NCBI GenBank assembly: GCA_012963775.1
Contig: DTVC01000058.1
Location: 1 to 15,835 of the forward strand
DNA length: 15,835 nucleotides
Source of the DNA: Candidatus Pelagibacter sp.
GTDB taxonomy: Bacteria > Pseudomonadota > Alphaproteobacteria > Pelagibacterales > Pelagibacteraceae
Reading direction: 5' to 3'
Part shown: one piece after another, positions 1-8,241 of the stretch
Position numbering within the stretch: the first letter of the stretch is position 1
How the letters are laid out: each line of letters opens with the position of its first letter
Translations under genes and position numbers: made by a program
Notes under the pieces: model-generated
Told to the model about the DNA's origin: nothing
What the model saw: only the letters and a program-made list of their open reading frames with translations
Database searches by the model: none

Positions 1-707
1 ATTGGTTAGAAAATCATAAACGAAGAATAATAAATAATTCAAAAGCTTTAAAGTTAGAAATAAGCAAGCAAATGCAGTATCAAGAACTGGAAAATTATAA
101 TATCAAATTTCCTAAAACTTTTTTTTGTAAAGATAAAAATAGTTTATTAGAAAATTCTAATAATTTTGACAAACCATTTATTACAAAACATAATCGTGGC
201 GGTCGTGGTTTAGGAATTAAATATTTTAACAATGCCAGTGAATTAGACAAGTATGTAAATAGTGATCAATTTGAATCTTCTATTGACGGCACAACTCTTC
301 TTCAAGAATATATCATTGCTGATCCTCAAATAATTACCAGAGTTGAGTTTGTTAATAGTAAGTTACTTTATGCTGTTCAAGTCGATGCAACAGAAGGTTT
401 TGAATTATGTCCAGCTGATCCTTGCAATTTAGAAGAAAAATTTTGCCCAGCCAATCCTGATGGAAATAAATTTATGATTCTAAAAAATTACAAAAATACT
501 GAAATTTCTAAATACCAATCGTTAATCAAATCAAATGGAATTGAAATTGCTGGAATTGAGTATATTAAAGGGAAAGACGGTCAGTTTTACACTTATGATA
601 TTAACACTAATACAAATTATAATTCTATTGCTGAGAAAAAAAGTAGTTCAAAAGGAATGCAAACTATTGCAAAATTTTTGTTCGATGAATTGAATTTAAG
701 AGTCTAA
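1..707 (+). CDS. RimK-like ATP-grasp ligase, 5' end outside window
   Basis: Partial gene for an ATP-grasp enzyme, a fold that joins a carboxylate to an amine or thiol through an acyl-phosphate. The frame is open from base 3 with no stop, and the residues before the ATG at 72 (including RRIINNSKAL) look like the conserved family segment preceding the central domain, so that ATG is internal; 234 residues are visible. Numbered from the 72 ATG: a glycine-rich nucleotide loop KHNRGGRGLG at 39-48, the hinge QEY at 78-80, and likely magnesium ligands E163, D176 and N178 (YDINTN). Three cysteines cluster at 113, 118 and 125 within two CPA(D/N)P motifs. The substrate cannot be told. It converges on the HD-domain gene with only 9 bp between stops. 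The family call is firm; a RimK-like glutamylation role is only a possibility. Confidence 0.75.
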   Translation, partial: WLENHKRRIINNSKALKLEISKQMQYQELENYNIKFPKTFFCKDKNSLLENSNNFDKPFITKHNRGGRGLGIKYFNNASELDKYVNSDQFESSIDGTTLLQEYIIADPQIITRVEFVNSKLLYAVQVDATEGFELCPADPCNLEEKFCPANPDGNKFMILKNYKNTEISKYQSLIKSNGIEIAGIEYIKGKDGQFYTYDINTNTNYNSIAEKKSSSKGMQTIAKFLFDELNLRV

Positions 708-716
708 TGAAAAATT

Positions 717-1271
717 TTACTGTGTATATGGTGTTCTACTAAATATTTTTTTAACATAAGGTTCAAAGTCCTTGAGAGTTAAAGATTTGTAGTTTGGATC
801 AAAAGATTTTTGGTCCCAATTTTCACAAAAATCTACTGTTTCTTGAAAATACTTATGTCCCTTGTATTTATCTCTTTGATTTTTGTTTCCTTCTAAATGG
901 TGCGCATAATAATACATTTGAAATTCCCCATGTTTTTCAACTATCCAATGTGTTTTTTCATTGACATAGGGCTTGAGTACTGCGGCAGCATAACCAGAGT
1001 GATTTAATGGAGCTAGCTCATCACCCATATCATGCAGCAAAGCAGCAACAATCATTTCATCATCTGCTTTGTCATTTAAAGCTCTAGTAGCTGTTTGCAA
1101 TGAATGTTCCAATCTATTTATTTTGTAGCCCTCTAAAGTTTTAGTTAATCCACTCATAAATTTTATTACACGATCGGCGGTACCCTCAATGAATTTTTTT
1201 TCATGTTTACTTAACAAAAGATAATCCTCCTTGGTACCTTTCCCCATTTCTGTAAAACTTACAGTTGCCAT
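717..1271 (-). CDS. HD-domain protein, possible PhnZ-like diiron oxygenase or phosphohydrolase
   Basis: 184-residue soluble HD-domain protein. Candidate metal ligands are H56 (LEHSLQTA), H80-D81 (LLHDMGD), H91, H114 (EKHGEF) and D153 (NWDQKSFDP). The steps 56 to 80 (24 residues) and 91 to 114 (23) resemble, from memory, the ligand spacing of PhnZ, a mixed-valent diiron oxygenase that cleaves hydroxyphosphonates. Relatives of this sequence are usually labelled predicted HD phosphohydrolase (COG4341-like). So it may be an oxygenase acting on a phosphonate or similar small molecule, or a plain hydrolase; the sequence does not decide. The ATG lies 2 bp after the purF stop, so it is probably the last gene of the purF operon. 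No hairpin terminator is visible after its stop. Confidence 0.7.
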   Translation of the reverse strand: MATVSFTEMGKGTKEDYLLLSKHEKKFIEGTADRVIKFMSGLTKTLEGYKINRLEHSLQTATRALNDKADDEMIVAALLHDMGDELAPLNHSGYAAAVLKPYVNEKTHWIVEKHGEFQMYYYAHHLEGNKNQRDKYKGHKYFQETVDFCENWDQKSFDPNYKSLTLKDFEPYVKKIFSRTPYTQ

Positions 1272-1273
1272 TT

Positions 1274-2743
1274 TTAGTTATTTGACCCTGTGCTTAGTAA
1301 AGAAAGTTGAGTTACTTTACGATCTCCAAGTTCATCGATAATTTTTACAGGATACTCACCAGTAAAATAATGGTCAGTTAATTGAGGATATGTACTGTTT
1401 CTTTTTTCAAATCCCATAGCTTTGTACAATCCATCAATAGATAAAAATTTTAAAGATTTAGCACTTACAAATTTACAAATTTCACTTACAGATTTATTTG
1501 CAGCCAAAAGCTCTTTTTTGGTTGGCATATCGACTCCATAAAAATCAGGATATTTTATTTCTGGACTAGCAATTCTAAGGTGAACTTCTTTTGTCCCCGC
1601 ATCATATAACATTTTTACGATTTTATGTGCTGTTGTTCCTCTAACAAGTGAGTCATCAACTAAAATAATTTTTTTACCTTTAATTGATGATTTGTTAACA
1701 TTTAATTTTAATTTAACTCCCAAACTTCTTATTTTTTGAGTAGGTTCAATAAAGGTTCTTCCAACATAATGGTTCCTAATTAAACCTAAATCAAAACTTA
1801 TACCTGTTTCTTGACTATATCCTAAAGCAGCAGCATTCCCTGAATCTGGCACAGGAACTACAAGATCAGCTTTAATTTTTTCTTCTTTAGCAAGTTCTAT
1901 TCCAAACTTTTTTCTATATTCGTAAGCTGTTTTGCCATTTAGCAAACTATCAGGCCTTGAAAAATAAATATATTCAAATACACAAGGTTTAATTTTTTTT
2001 GGAGGAAAAGGTTTTAGGCTTTTTAGTTCATCGTTTTCCACATACGCAATTTCACCATTTTCTACTTCACGGACAAATTTTGCTCCAATTATATCTAATG
2101 CACATGTTTCTGATGCAAACACATAAGAATTTTTTAATTTTCCAATCACTAATGGTCTAATTCCGAAAGGATCTCTAACGCCTATCAAAGTTTTTTGTGT
2201 AAGCATAACTAAAGCATATCCACCTTGTATTTGAAAAATTGCATCAATGACTTTATCTATTTTTCTCTCTCTCTTGGATTTTGCAATTAGTTGAACAATA
2301 GTCTCAGTATCGGAAGTAGTATAAAATATTGCACCTTCCTGAACCAGCTTATTTCTCAGAGTAATTGCGTTAGTTAAGTTACCATTATGTGCAACCCCGA
2401 TACCACCTGCATTGGTATCAGCAAAAAAAGGCTGAATATTTCTTAAAGCTGCTCCGCCTGTTGTGCTATATCTGTTGTGTCCGATTGCAAATTTTCCAGG
2501 TAGTTTTTTTAATACTTTTTCTTTATTGAAATTATCTCCTACTAAACCAAACCTTTTTTCTGAATGGTATTGTTGACCATCAAAGGAAACTATTCCACAG
2601 CCTTCTTGTCCTCTGTGTTGTAGAGCATGTAGTCCAAGGGCTGTTAAAGTTGCAGAGTCAGGAGTATTGCTTATTCCAAATACTCCACATTCTTCTTTTA
2701 TTTTCGGATTATAATTCTTGTATTTTATCTTTTGTATCCTCAT
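1274..2743 (-). CDS. purF: Amidophosphoribosyltransferase (first step of purine synthesis)
   Basis: 489 residues. PurF transfers glutamine-derived ammonia to PRPP, giving 5-phosphoribosylamine. An N-terminal class II glutaminase domain begins at C19 (ECGVFGI), so an 18-residue propeptide must be removed to expose the catalytic cysteine. Also visible are HRGQEG (43-48), GHNRYSTTG (88-96), AHNGNL (118-123) and, in the phosphoribosyltransferase domain, the PRPP loop LVDDSLVRGTT (361-371). Of the iron-sulphur cysteines of the Bacillus-type enzyme, only C254 remains (mature position 236); the others are replaced, for example YPDFYG at 399 and DHYFTG at 457. The ATG overlaps the end of cvpA by 35 bp and no later start precedes C19, so translational coupling is likely. 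The cvpA-purF pair is also linked in E. coli. Confidence 0.97.
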   Translation of the reverse strand: MRIQKIKYKNYNPKIKEECGVFGISNTPDSATLTALGLHALQHRGQEGCGIVSFDGQQYHSEKRFGLVGDNFNKEKVLKKLPGKFAIGHNRYSTTGGAALRNIQPFFADTNAGGIGVAHNGNLTNAITLRNKLVQEGAIFYTTSDTETIVQLIAKSKRERKIDKVIDAIFQIQGGYALVMLTQKTLIGVRDPFGIRPLVIGKLKNSYVFASETCALDIIGAKFVREVENGEIAYVENDELKSLKPFPPKKIKPCVFEYIYFSRPDSLLNGKTAYEYRKKFGIELAKEEKIKADLVVPVPDSGNAAALGYSQETGISFDLGLIRNHYVGRTFIEPTQKIRSLGVKLKLNVNKSSIKGKKIILVDDSLVRGTTAHKIVKMLYDAGTKEVHLRIASPEIKYPDFYGVDMPTKKELLAANKSVSEICKFVSAKSLKFLSIDGLYKAMGFEKRNSTYPQLTDHYFTGEYPVKIIDELGDRKVTQLSLLSTGSNN

Positions 2744-3254
2744 ATTGTTTTTTGTCAGGAAATTCTTTGATTAAATAGTTACTACCTTTTTTAACATATG
2801 GAAAGGTTAAGGAATCATTAAGTTTTATCGGCCATTTACTATGATTATAGAATATATTTACAGTTGCAAAAATACATACGCTTATAATATATCCTCTTAA
2901 AAATCCAAAAAAGAATCCAAAGATTGTATCCAATTTTCCAAATCCAGAATAACTTACGACTTTTCCTATTCCTTTATTAATCATTAAAATAATAAAAATA
3001 ACTACTACGAATAGAGCAATGCCCAAAGTAACATCTAATACATATTCATTCTCAATAATATCTTTTACATAAGGCTTAACTCTTGGAAAAAGAATAAGGG
3101 TAATTACATAGGCTAATAACCATTTTGATGCTGCCAATATACTTAAAACAAATCCTTTTCTAGAACATTTAATTAACGAGAGTATAGTTATTATTAAATA
3201 AAACAGATCAAAACTTGAAATATTATCAAAGAAATCTTTTAATGTTTCTAACAT
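2709..3254 (-). CDS. cvpA: CvpA family inner-membrane protein
   Basis: 181-residue integral membrane protein of the CvpA (colicin V production) family. Four hydrophobic segments are visible at about residues 17-33, 42-58, 76-93 and 112-132, with a glycine-rich stretch between the last two (SGFGKLDTIFGFFFGFLRGY), typical of the family. The cytoplasmic C-terminal tail is lysine-rich. The molecular role is not well established; in enterics it is tied to envelope stress tolerance and lies directly before purF, as here. Its ATG is 3 bp after the stop of the RND-family gene, and its last 35 bp overlap the purF start. The order makes the call firmer than the weakly conserved sequence alone. Confidence 0.88.
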   Translation of the reverse strand: MLETLKDFFDNISSFDLFYLIITILSLIKCSRKGFVLSILAASKWLLAYVITLILFPRVKPYVKDIIENEYVLDVTLGIALFVVVIFIILMINKGIGKVVSYSGFGKLDTIFGFFFGFLRGYIISVCIFATVNIFYNHSKWPIKLNDSLTFPYVKKGSNYLIKEFPDKKQYEDTKDKIQEL

Positions 3255-3257
3255 TAA

Positions 3258-5651
3258 TTATTTCTTTCCAAATGGTTTAGTTAATAAAATTAATGATGGA
3301 AGAAGAGTTAAAACAGAAATCATTGCCAACAACATAGCCAAACCAGTAAATACTCCAAAATAAATAGTTGGTATAAAGTTTGATAAGACTAAAATAGAAA
3401 ATCCAAAAACGATTGTTATTGAGGTATTAAGTATAGCTATACCAACTGTAGAATGACATAATTTTATTGTTTTTTCATAACTATTGTTTTGAAAAAACTC
3501 TTCTTTAAATCTATATATGTAGTGAATACTGTTATCTACAGCTATACCAATTGTAATTGCTGCAATAGTTATAGTCATCATATCTAGAGGAATTTCAAGC
3601 AAACCAATTATTCCTAATATAAAAAACGCAGCAATGAAATTTGGAACGACACCTATTAAAGAAAGTTTTATATTTCTGAATAATATTAAAAACATTGCAA
3701 ATATACCTGACATAACAAAACCTAATGTAAGAATTTGTGACTTAAATAAACTTTGTAAGAGATTATTAAATAATATTAAAACTCCAGCTAATTTATATTC
3801 ATTACTTTCAAGTCCTATTTGATTTTCTAAATCATATTCAATTTTTTTAATTAAATCATTTCTTCTTAGATTTTTTTCTGAATCTTTGATTCTAAGACTT
3901 ATTCTAGCTTCGTTATCTTCAATTGAAATGTAAGGATCTATGACTTCTTTTTTTATTGTATCTGGTATTTTAGAATAAAAAACTCCTATTTCTAAAGTAT
4001 CAAGAGGTTTGTTATTATTTAATTGTTTTGCTACCTTTAAAATTGATGAAAAAGACAAAACTTTACCCACAAAAGGATTGCTTTCCAAATAGCTATGAAC
4101 TTTTTCTATTTTCTCTATTTTATCCTTAGTAAACCAGTATTTTCTGTTATCATGGTTTTCTTCGTCACCCCAATCTTCAAATTCGTCATCGGCTACTGTT
4201 AATTTATCTTTTTCAAAAGTTGGAAATTTTATAATTATATCAAGAGGAGTTGTGCCACCCAATTTTTCATCAATCAATTTCATACCTTTATATATTTCGG
4301 TGTTTTTATTGAAGTAGTTAATAAAACTATTTTCAACTTCTAATCGACTAATACCTACGATGCTAGAGATTATAACTACTAAGGTAATTAAAAAAATTGT
4401 TGGCCTACTATTTATTGAAATTTCTCCTAAAAATTCTGTTATTTTTGATTTACTTTCTCCTTCAATATTAATTTTTTCAGTCGATAATAAATTTATCAGA
4501 GTTGGTAATAATGTGAATGTTATTACGAAGGATATTATTAAACCTAAAGACATCATCCAACCAAAGTCTATTACTGGTTTTATTTCACTAAAGATTAAAG
4601 ATAAAAATGCACAAATAGTAGTTAAAGCAGTATAAATTATTGGCCAAAACATTTTACCTGTTGTCATGAATATAATTTCAGAATTTTTAAGATTTGGATT
4701 ATTTTTTTTTAATTGAAGAAAACGAGTGCTCATATGAATATTCATGGCCATTGTTAAGATCAACATTAATGCAATAAAGTTTGAAGATATGACTGTTACT
4801 TTCCACCCAATTAAACCAAGCAGACCAGTCATAATTAATACTGAAAAAAAACAACTACTTAAAGGTACAATGATCCAAATTAATTTTTTAAATATGAACC
4901 AAAGAGTAACAATTATAAATAGCAATACGCCTATTCCGAAAACAATAATGTCATTTTTTATAAAAGACATCATATCATCAGCAATCATTGGAATTCCACC
5001 TAGATAAATTTTCCCTATATTTTTATAAGATTTAATTAGCTCTCTTATCTCAACAATATTTTTATGATTTTTTTTCTTACGAAGATCTTTATACTTTTCT
5101 ATTTCTTCTTTACTTTTATCATCTAAATTTTTTAAATTTACATCTTCTTTTATATTAACTATTATTCCAGTTGTTTTGCCATCTTCGCTTATTACAAAAT
5201 TTTTAAAAACAGGACTGCTTAATATTTCTTCAAAACCTCTTTCTATATCTACGTTTTCACTTTTAAGAGTTGTAAAATTTTGAAGTCTTTCTGCTAACGG
5301 AGTGTCGGAGTTATTCAAGAGTGGAACATCTAATAATGTAATGACACTATAAACCCAATCAAGACTTTGAATTTTGTATTTTAAACTTAGTAAATTATTA
5401 AGAGATTTCTCCGAGTTCATAGCTTCCTCGGGCGTATAAGTTAATATCAAGAATTCTTTAGAACCATATCTATTATTAACCTCTCTTAAATATTTTAAAT
5501 CCGGATCGTTTTCCAATAAAAGTGTATCCGATGAAGCGTCAAGCTTGAAATCTTTTGAATAATAGCCAAAACTAACTAATAATAAAAACAATACTAAAAT
5601 AGTAAGTTTTGGTCTGTAAATTATATTTTTTCGATAAAACTGTGAAAACAT
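3258..5651 (-). CDS. RND superfamily (MMPL-type) exporter
   Basis: 797-residue inner-membrane protein with the duplicated RND/MMPL plan. One helix lies near residues 14-31, a periplasmic loop runs to about 230, and five helices fill 233-390. A second half follows: a helix near 416-433, a second loop to about 625, and five helices to about 790. The second half has the expected charged pattern GIAVDNSIHYIYRF, with D706 in a membrane helix; the matching spot in the first half (AMNIHMSTRF) has A302 instead of an acidic residue. It resembles the predicted-exporter group COG1033, which includes the hopanoid transporter HpnN. The substrate is unknown; a lipid or hydrophobic compound is plausible. 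It sits 25 bp after dnaB and 3 bp before cvpA, where alphaproteobacteria often have alr and radA. Confidence 0.88.
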   Translation of the reverse strand: MFSQFYRKNIIYRPKLTILVLFLLLVSFGYYSKDFKLDASSDTLLLENDPDLKYLREVNNRYGSKEFLILTYTPEEAMNSEKSLNNLLSLKYKIQSLDWVYSVITLLDVPLLNNSDTPLAERLQNFTTLKSENVDIERGFEEILSSPVFKNFVISEDGKTTGIIVNIKEDVNLKNLDDKSKEEIEKYKDLRKKKNHKNIVEIRELIKSYKNIGKIYLGGIPMIADDMMSFIKNDIIVFGIGVLLFIIVTLWFIFKKLIWIIVPLSSCFFSVLIMTGLLGLIGWKVTVISSNFIALMLILTMAMNIHMSTRFLQLKKNNPNLKNSEIIFMTTGKMFWPIIYTALTTICAFLSLIFSEIKPVIDFGWMMSLGLIISFVITFTLLPTLINLLSTEKINIEGESKSKITEFLGEISINSRPTIFLITLVVIISSIVGISRLEVENSFINYFNKNTEIYKGMKLIDEKLGGTTPLDIIIKFPTFEKDKLTVADDEFEDWGDEENHDNRKYWFTKDKIEKIEKVHSYLESNPFVGKVLSFSSILKVAKQLNNNKPLDTLEIGVFYSKIPDTIKKEVIDPYISIEDNEARISLRIKDSEKNLRRNDLIKKIEYDLENQIGLESNEYKLAGVLILFNNLLQSLFKSQILTLGFVMSGIFAMFLILFRNIKLSLIGVVPNFIAAFFILGIIGLLEIPLDMMTITIAAITIGIAVDNSIHYIYRFKEEFFQNNSYEKTIKLCHSTVGIAILNTSITIVFGFSILVLSNFIPTIYFGVFTGLAMLLAMISVLTLLPSLILLTKPFGKK

Positions 5652-5676
5652 TCAATACTAACTTATATATTTTAAA

Positions 5677-7092
5677 TTAGTTATTTTGAAGATCTTTAAA
5701 TTTAGTAAACATAGCTTCAAATTCAAGCATTACATTGCCTGTTGGACCGTGTCTTTGTTTACCAATAATTATTTCAGCTAGATGAGAGATATCATTCATT
5801 TTTGCCTGCCATTCAGCATGCTCTACGGTTGCTGGTCTCGGTTCCTTTCCTTGAAGATAATATGCTTCTCTATAAACAAACATTACAACATCAGCATCTT
5901 GCTCAATAGAGCCCGATTCTCTTAAATCTGAAAGCTGAGGTTTTTTATCATCTCTATGTTCAACTGCTCTAGATAGTTGAGAAAGAGCTAATACTGGCAC
6001 AGATAGTTCTTTTGCTAAAGCTTTAAGTCCTTGTGTAATTTCTGAAATTTCTTGGACTCTCCCTTCTCTAAAGTTTGATGCTTTCATCAATTGTATATAA
6101 TCAACAACAACCATATCCAGTCCATATAATCTTTTTATCCTTCTAGCTCTATTACTTAATGCGGCAATACTTATTGCTGGTGTTTCATCAATATAAAGCG
6201 GCAACTCTGATATATTTTTTGAAATTTCTATAAATTTATCAAATTGTTCCTCAGAAATTTTCCCACGTCTAATATCATTAGATTTAATTCTGGATTGTTC
6301 AGCAAGAATTCTTGTTGAAAGTTGCTCAGATGACATTTCAAGTGAAAAAAAAGCTATTGTAGATTTTCTTCCATCATTTTGAATTTTTTTAGCAGCATTA
6401 AAAGCTATATTTGTTGCTAGAGCTGTTTTACCCATTGATGGTCTTCCCGCAATTATAAGTAGATCTGATTTGTGCAAACCTCCCAATCTATAATCAAGAT
6501 CAGTTAATCCAGTTGGGACTCCAACTATACCTTCTTCATTTTTGTATGCGCTAGAAGCCATTTCTATTGTCATCTTCATTGCTTCATCAAATTTAACTAA
6601 AGAAGAACTGAAAGAACCTTTTTCAGCAAGATCAAAAAGTGATTTTTCAAAATTTTCAATTATTGATTTACCATCATTATCTAAATCATTTAATTTAGCA
6701 GTATCAATTATATTTTCAGAAATTTTTATAAGTTCTCTTTTAACATACAAATCATAAATTAACTTTGAATACTCGATAGCTTGGCGAGAAGATGTAGAAA
6801 ATTTAGTAATTTTAAATAAATAATTTGGAATATTTAATTCATCTTTTTCGTTTTCAAAATAGTTTTTTAAAGTAATTGGATTAGCTAACATACCACTATA
6901 TATTAACTTTTCTATAGCCATAAAAATTTTTTGATGCATAGGATCATAAAAATTTTTACTATTAATCAACAAATTAATTTCATCAAAAATTTCATTGTTT
7001 AATAAAATTGAACCAATTACAGACTGTTCTGCTTCTATATTGTTTGGAAGTTCTTTTATATCGTTTTGAATTACATTAAATGCTTTAACCAT
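5677..7092 (-). CDS. dnaB: Replicative DNA helicase DnaB
   Basis: 471 residues, full family length, no intein. DnaB is the hexameric 5'-3' helicase at the replication fork. The N-terminal primase-interacting domain covers about 15-115 (IEAEQSVIGSILL at 19-31), then a linker, then the RecA-like domain. Walker A is GRPSMGKT at 216-223, the catalytic glutamate region is SLEM at 250-253, Walker B is VVVDYIQL with D331, and motif H4 is ALSQLSR at 369-375, followed by LSDLRESGSIEQDADVV. The start matches the usual short N-terminal extension. It follows rplI after 68 bp, and rpsF-rpsR-rplI-dnaB is a common bacterial order. No strong Shine-Dalgarno sequence precedes the ATG. Confidence 0.98.
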   Translation of the reverse strand: MVKAFNVIQNDIKELPNNIEAEQSVIGSILLNNEIFDEINLLINSKNFYDPMHQKIFMAIEKLIYSGMLANPITLKNYFENEKDELNIPNYLFKITKFSTSSRQAIEYSKLIYDLYVKRELIKISENIIDTAKLNDLDNDGKSIIENFEKSLFDLAEKGSFSSSLVKFDEAMKMTIEMASSAYKNEEGIVGVPTGLTDLDYRLGGLHKSDLLIIAGRPSMGKTALATNIAFNAAKKIQNDGRKSTIAFFSLEMSSEQLSTRILAEQSRIKSNDIRRGKISEEQFDKFIEISKNISELPLYIDETPAISIAALSNRARRIKRLYGLDMVVVDYIQLMKASNFREGRVQEISEITQGLKALAKELSVPVLALSQLSRAVEHRDDKKPQLSDLRESGSIEQDADVVMFVYREAYYLQGKEPRPATVEHAEWQAKMNDISHLAEIIIGKQRHGPTGNVMLEFEAMFTKFKDLQNN

Positions 7093-7142
7093 GATGCAAA
7101 TTAAATAATAAACGGTTTTACCTCAAGATTAAAAAAAGGCTG

Positions 7143-7167
7143 GGGAAAATAATGTATAAATTATTTT
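7143..7167. repeat. AT-only inverted repeat at the rplI stop codon
   Basis: Perfect 8-bp inverted repeat: AAAATAAT at 7146-7153 and ATTATTTT at 7160-7167, with a 6-base loop, straddling the rplI stop (7161-7163). On the minus strand it is followed by CCCCAGCC and a run of seven T. The stem has no G-C pair and the T run is 8 bases away, so it is not a standard terminator. It might act as a weak 3'-end or processing structure between rplI and dnaB, or be chance in AT-rich DNA. Confidence 0.3.
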
Positions 7168-7619
7168 GTAGTTTCTTCGGAAACTACCTTGATAAATATT
7201 ACTGATTGAATTTTAGAGTGTAAGTTTAATATTACTTTAAATGTTCCAAGAGATTTTATTTCTTTAATAGGTTGTATTATTGACGGATTAATATCAATTT
7301 TTTCTTTCTCAACTAAAATTTTTGCAATTTCTGATGGTGTTACTGAACCATAAAGTTCTTTATTTTCGGTACTAAGTTTTTTCACTTCAAATTCTTTATT
7401 TTGAAGTTTTTCTTGAATGATCTTAGCTTCTTTTTTCTTTTCTTGATCCTTTTTTGATAGTTCTTGCTTGATCTTATCAACTTCTTTAATATTTTCTTTT
7501 GAAGCAAATAGGGCTTTTTTTTTTGAAATTAAATAATTTCTTGCAAACCCTCTTTTTACATCAATAACATCACCTATTGATCCGACTTTTCTAACATTTT
7601 CTAATAATATTACTTTCAT
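7161..7619 (-). CDS. rplI: 50S ribosomal protein L9
   Basis: 152 residues, normal for bL9. The N-terminal rRNA-binding domain is clear: VILLENVRKVGSIGDVIDVK, then GFARNYLISKKKA at about 25-37. A long charged connecting helix (about 41-75, rich in K and E) leads to the C-terminal domain, which includes ELYGSVTPSEIA (88-99) and the closing SLGTFKVILNLHS. L9 binds 23S rRNA near the L1 stalk and helps keep the reading frame. The ATG directly abuts the rpsR stop with no gap, implying translation coupled to rpsR. No Shine-Dalgarno sequence is seen. Confidence 0.98.
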   Translation of the reverse strand: MKVILLENVRKVGSIGDVIDVKRGFARNYLISKKKALFASKENIKEVDKIKQELSKKDQEKKKEAKIIQEKLQNKEFEVKKLSTENKELYGSVTPSEIAKILVEKEKIDINPSIIQPIKEIKSLGTFKVILNLHSKIQSVIFIKVVSEETTK

Positions 7620-7886
7620 TTAAATTAATGCTAAGTTTCTAGCTCTTTTTATTGATAATGAGAGCTCTCGTTGTTTTTTCTGACTAACAGAAGTTATTCT
7701 TGATGGCATAATCTTTCCATTTTCAGTTACATATTTCTTTAAAAGTTTAATATTTTTATAATCAATTATTGGTGCTTCTTTACCAGACAAAGGACACTTC
7801 TTTTTAAATTTGTATTTTTGTGGTTGGAATATGCTTAATTTATAAAAGTTGCTTTGACTTGACCTTTTTTTATTTCTTTTTTTCAT
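7620..7886 (-). CDS. rpsR: 30S ribosomal protein S18
   Basis: 88 residues, rather basic, matching bS18. The conserved block [23 protein letters not shown] lies at about 31-53 (shown here in pieces: [20 protein letters not shown]), then GKIMPSRIT (57-65) and the C-terminal [16 protein letters not shown]18 pairs with S6 on the small-subunit platform, which fits its place 4 bp after rpsF. The N-terminus ([11 protein letters not shown]) is lysine- and arginine-rich, as expected for rRNA contact. The start is the only plausible ATG. Confidence 0.98.
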   Translation of the reverse strand: MKKRNKKRSSQSNFYKLSIFQPQKYKFKKKCPLSGKEAPIIDYKNIKLLKKYVTENGKIMPSRITSVSQKKQRELSLSIKRARNLALI

Positions 7887-7890
7887 AAAT

Positions 7891-8241
7891 TTAATTAGTT
7901 CGTTTTTTTTCTTTTTCTTCTTCTTTTTTACCGAAATAATTAGTTTTTAAATCAAATTTTTTTACTTTGACCGTTAAATATCTAAGAAGATTAGTGTCTA
8001 TTTTTTCATTTTTTTCTAATTCAGAAATAGTTTTTCCATTTCCTTTAATTTTAAAATGAATATAGTTTCCTTTTTTATTTTTTTTAATTAAATAAGATAA
8101 ATTTAACAGTCCCCAATTTTCAGTTTTAACTATATTTCCATCAAATGTTTCAACTAATTTAGTGTATTTTTCTTGAATTTTTTTTAATTGGTTTGGACTT
8201 CTATCCTGTCTTGCTACTATTGTGTGTTCATATAAGTTCAT
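7891..8241 (-). CDS. rpsF: 30S ribosomal protein S6
   Basis: 116 residues. bS6 starts with the typical [10 protein letters not shown], continues with [18 protein letters not shown] at about 35-52 (W43 and the LSY strand), then [11 protein letters not shown], and ends after LRYLTVKV with a charged tail ([12 protein letters not shown]), as in many bacteria. It forms a dimer with S18 on the platform of the 30S subunit. It is the first gene of the minus-strand ribosomal/dnaB operon and diverges from fabD, with its ATG at 8241 next to the promoter region. The leader offers only a weak purine stretch as ribosome binding site. Confidence 0.97.
   Translation of the reverse strand: MNLYEHTIVARQDRSPNQLKKIQEKYTKLVETFDGNIVKTENWGLLNLSYLIKKNKKGNYIHFKIKGNGKTISELEKNEKIDTNLLRYLTVKVKKFDLKTNYFGKKEEEKEKKRTN

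Noticed and set aside
72..74. ATG as the true start of the ATP-grasp gene
   Set aside because: The frame is open upstream to the edge and the residues there fit the family.
3634..5007. Plus-strand open frames opposite the RND exporter
   Set aside because: Low-complexity shadows of a strong 797-residue gene; no family features.
7093..7160. Promoter for dnaB in the rplI-dnaB gap (TTGAGG with a 17-bp spacer to TAATTT)
   Set aside because: Only half of the -10 bases match; as likely by chance in this composition.
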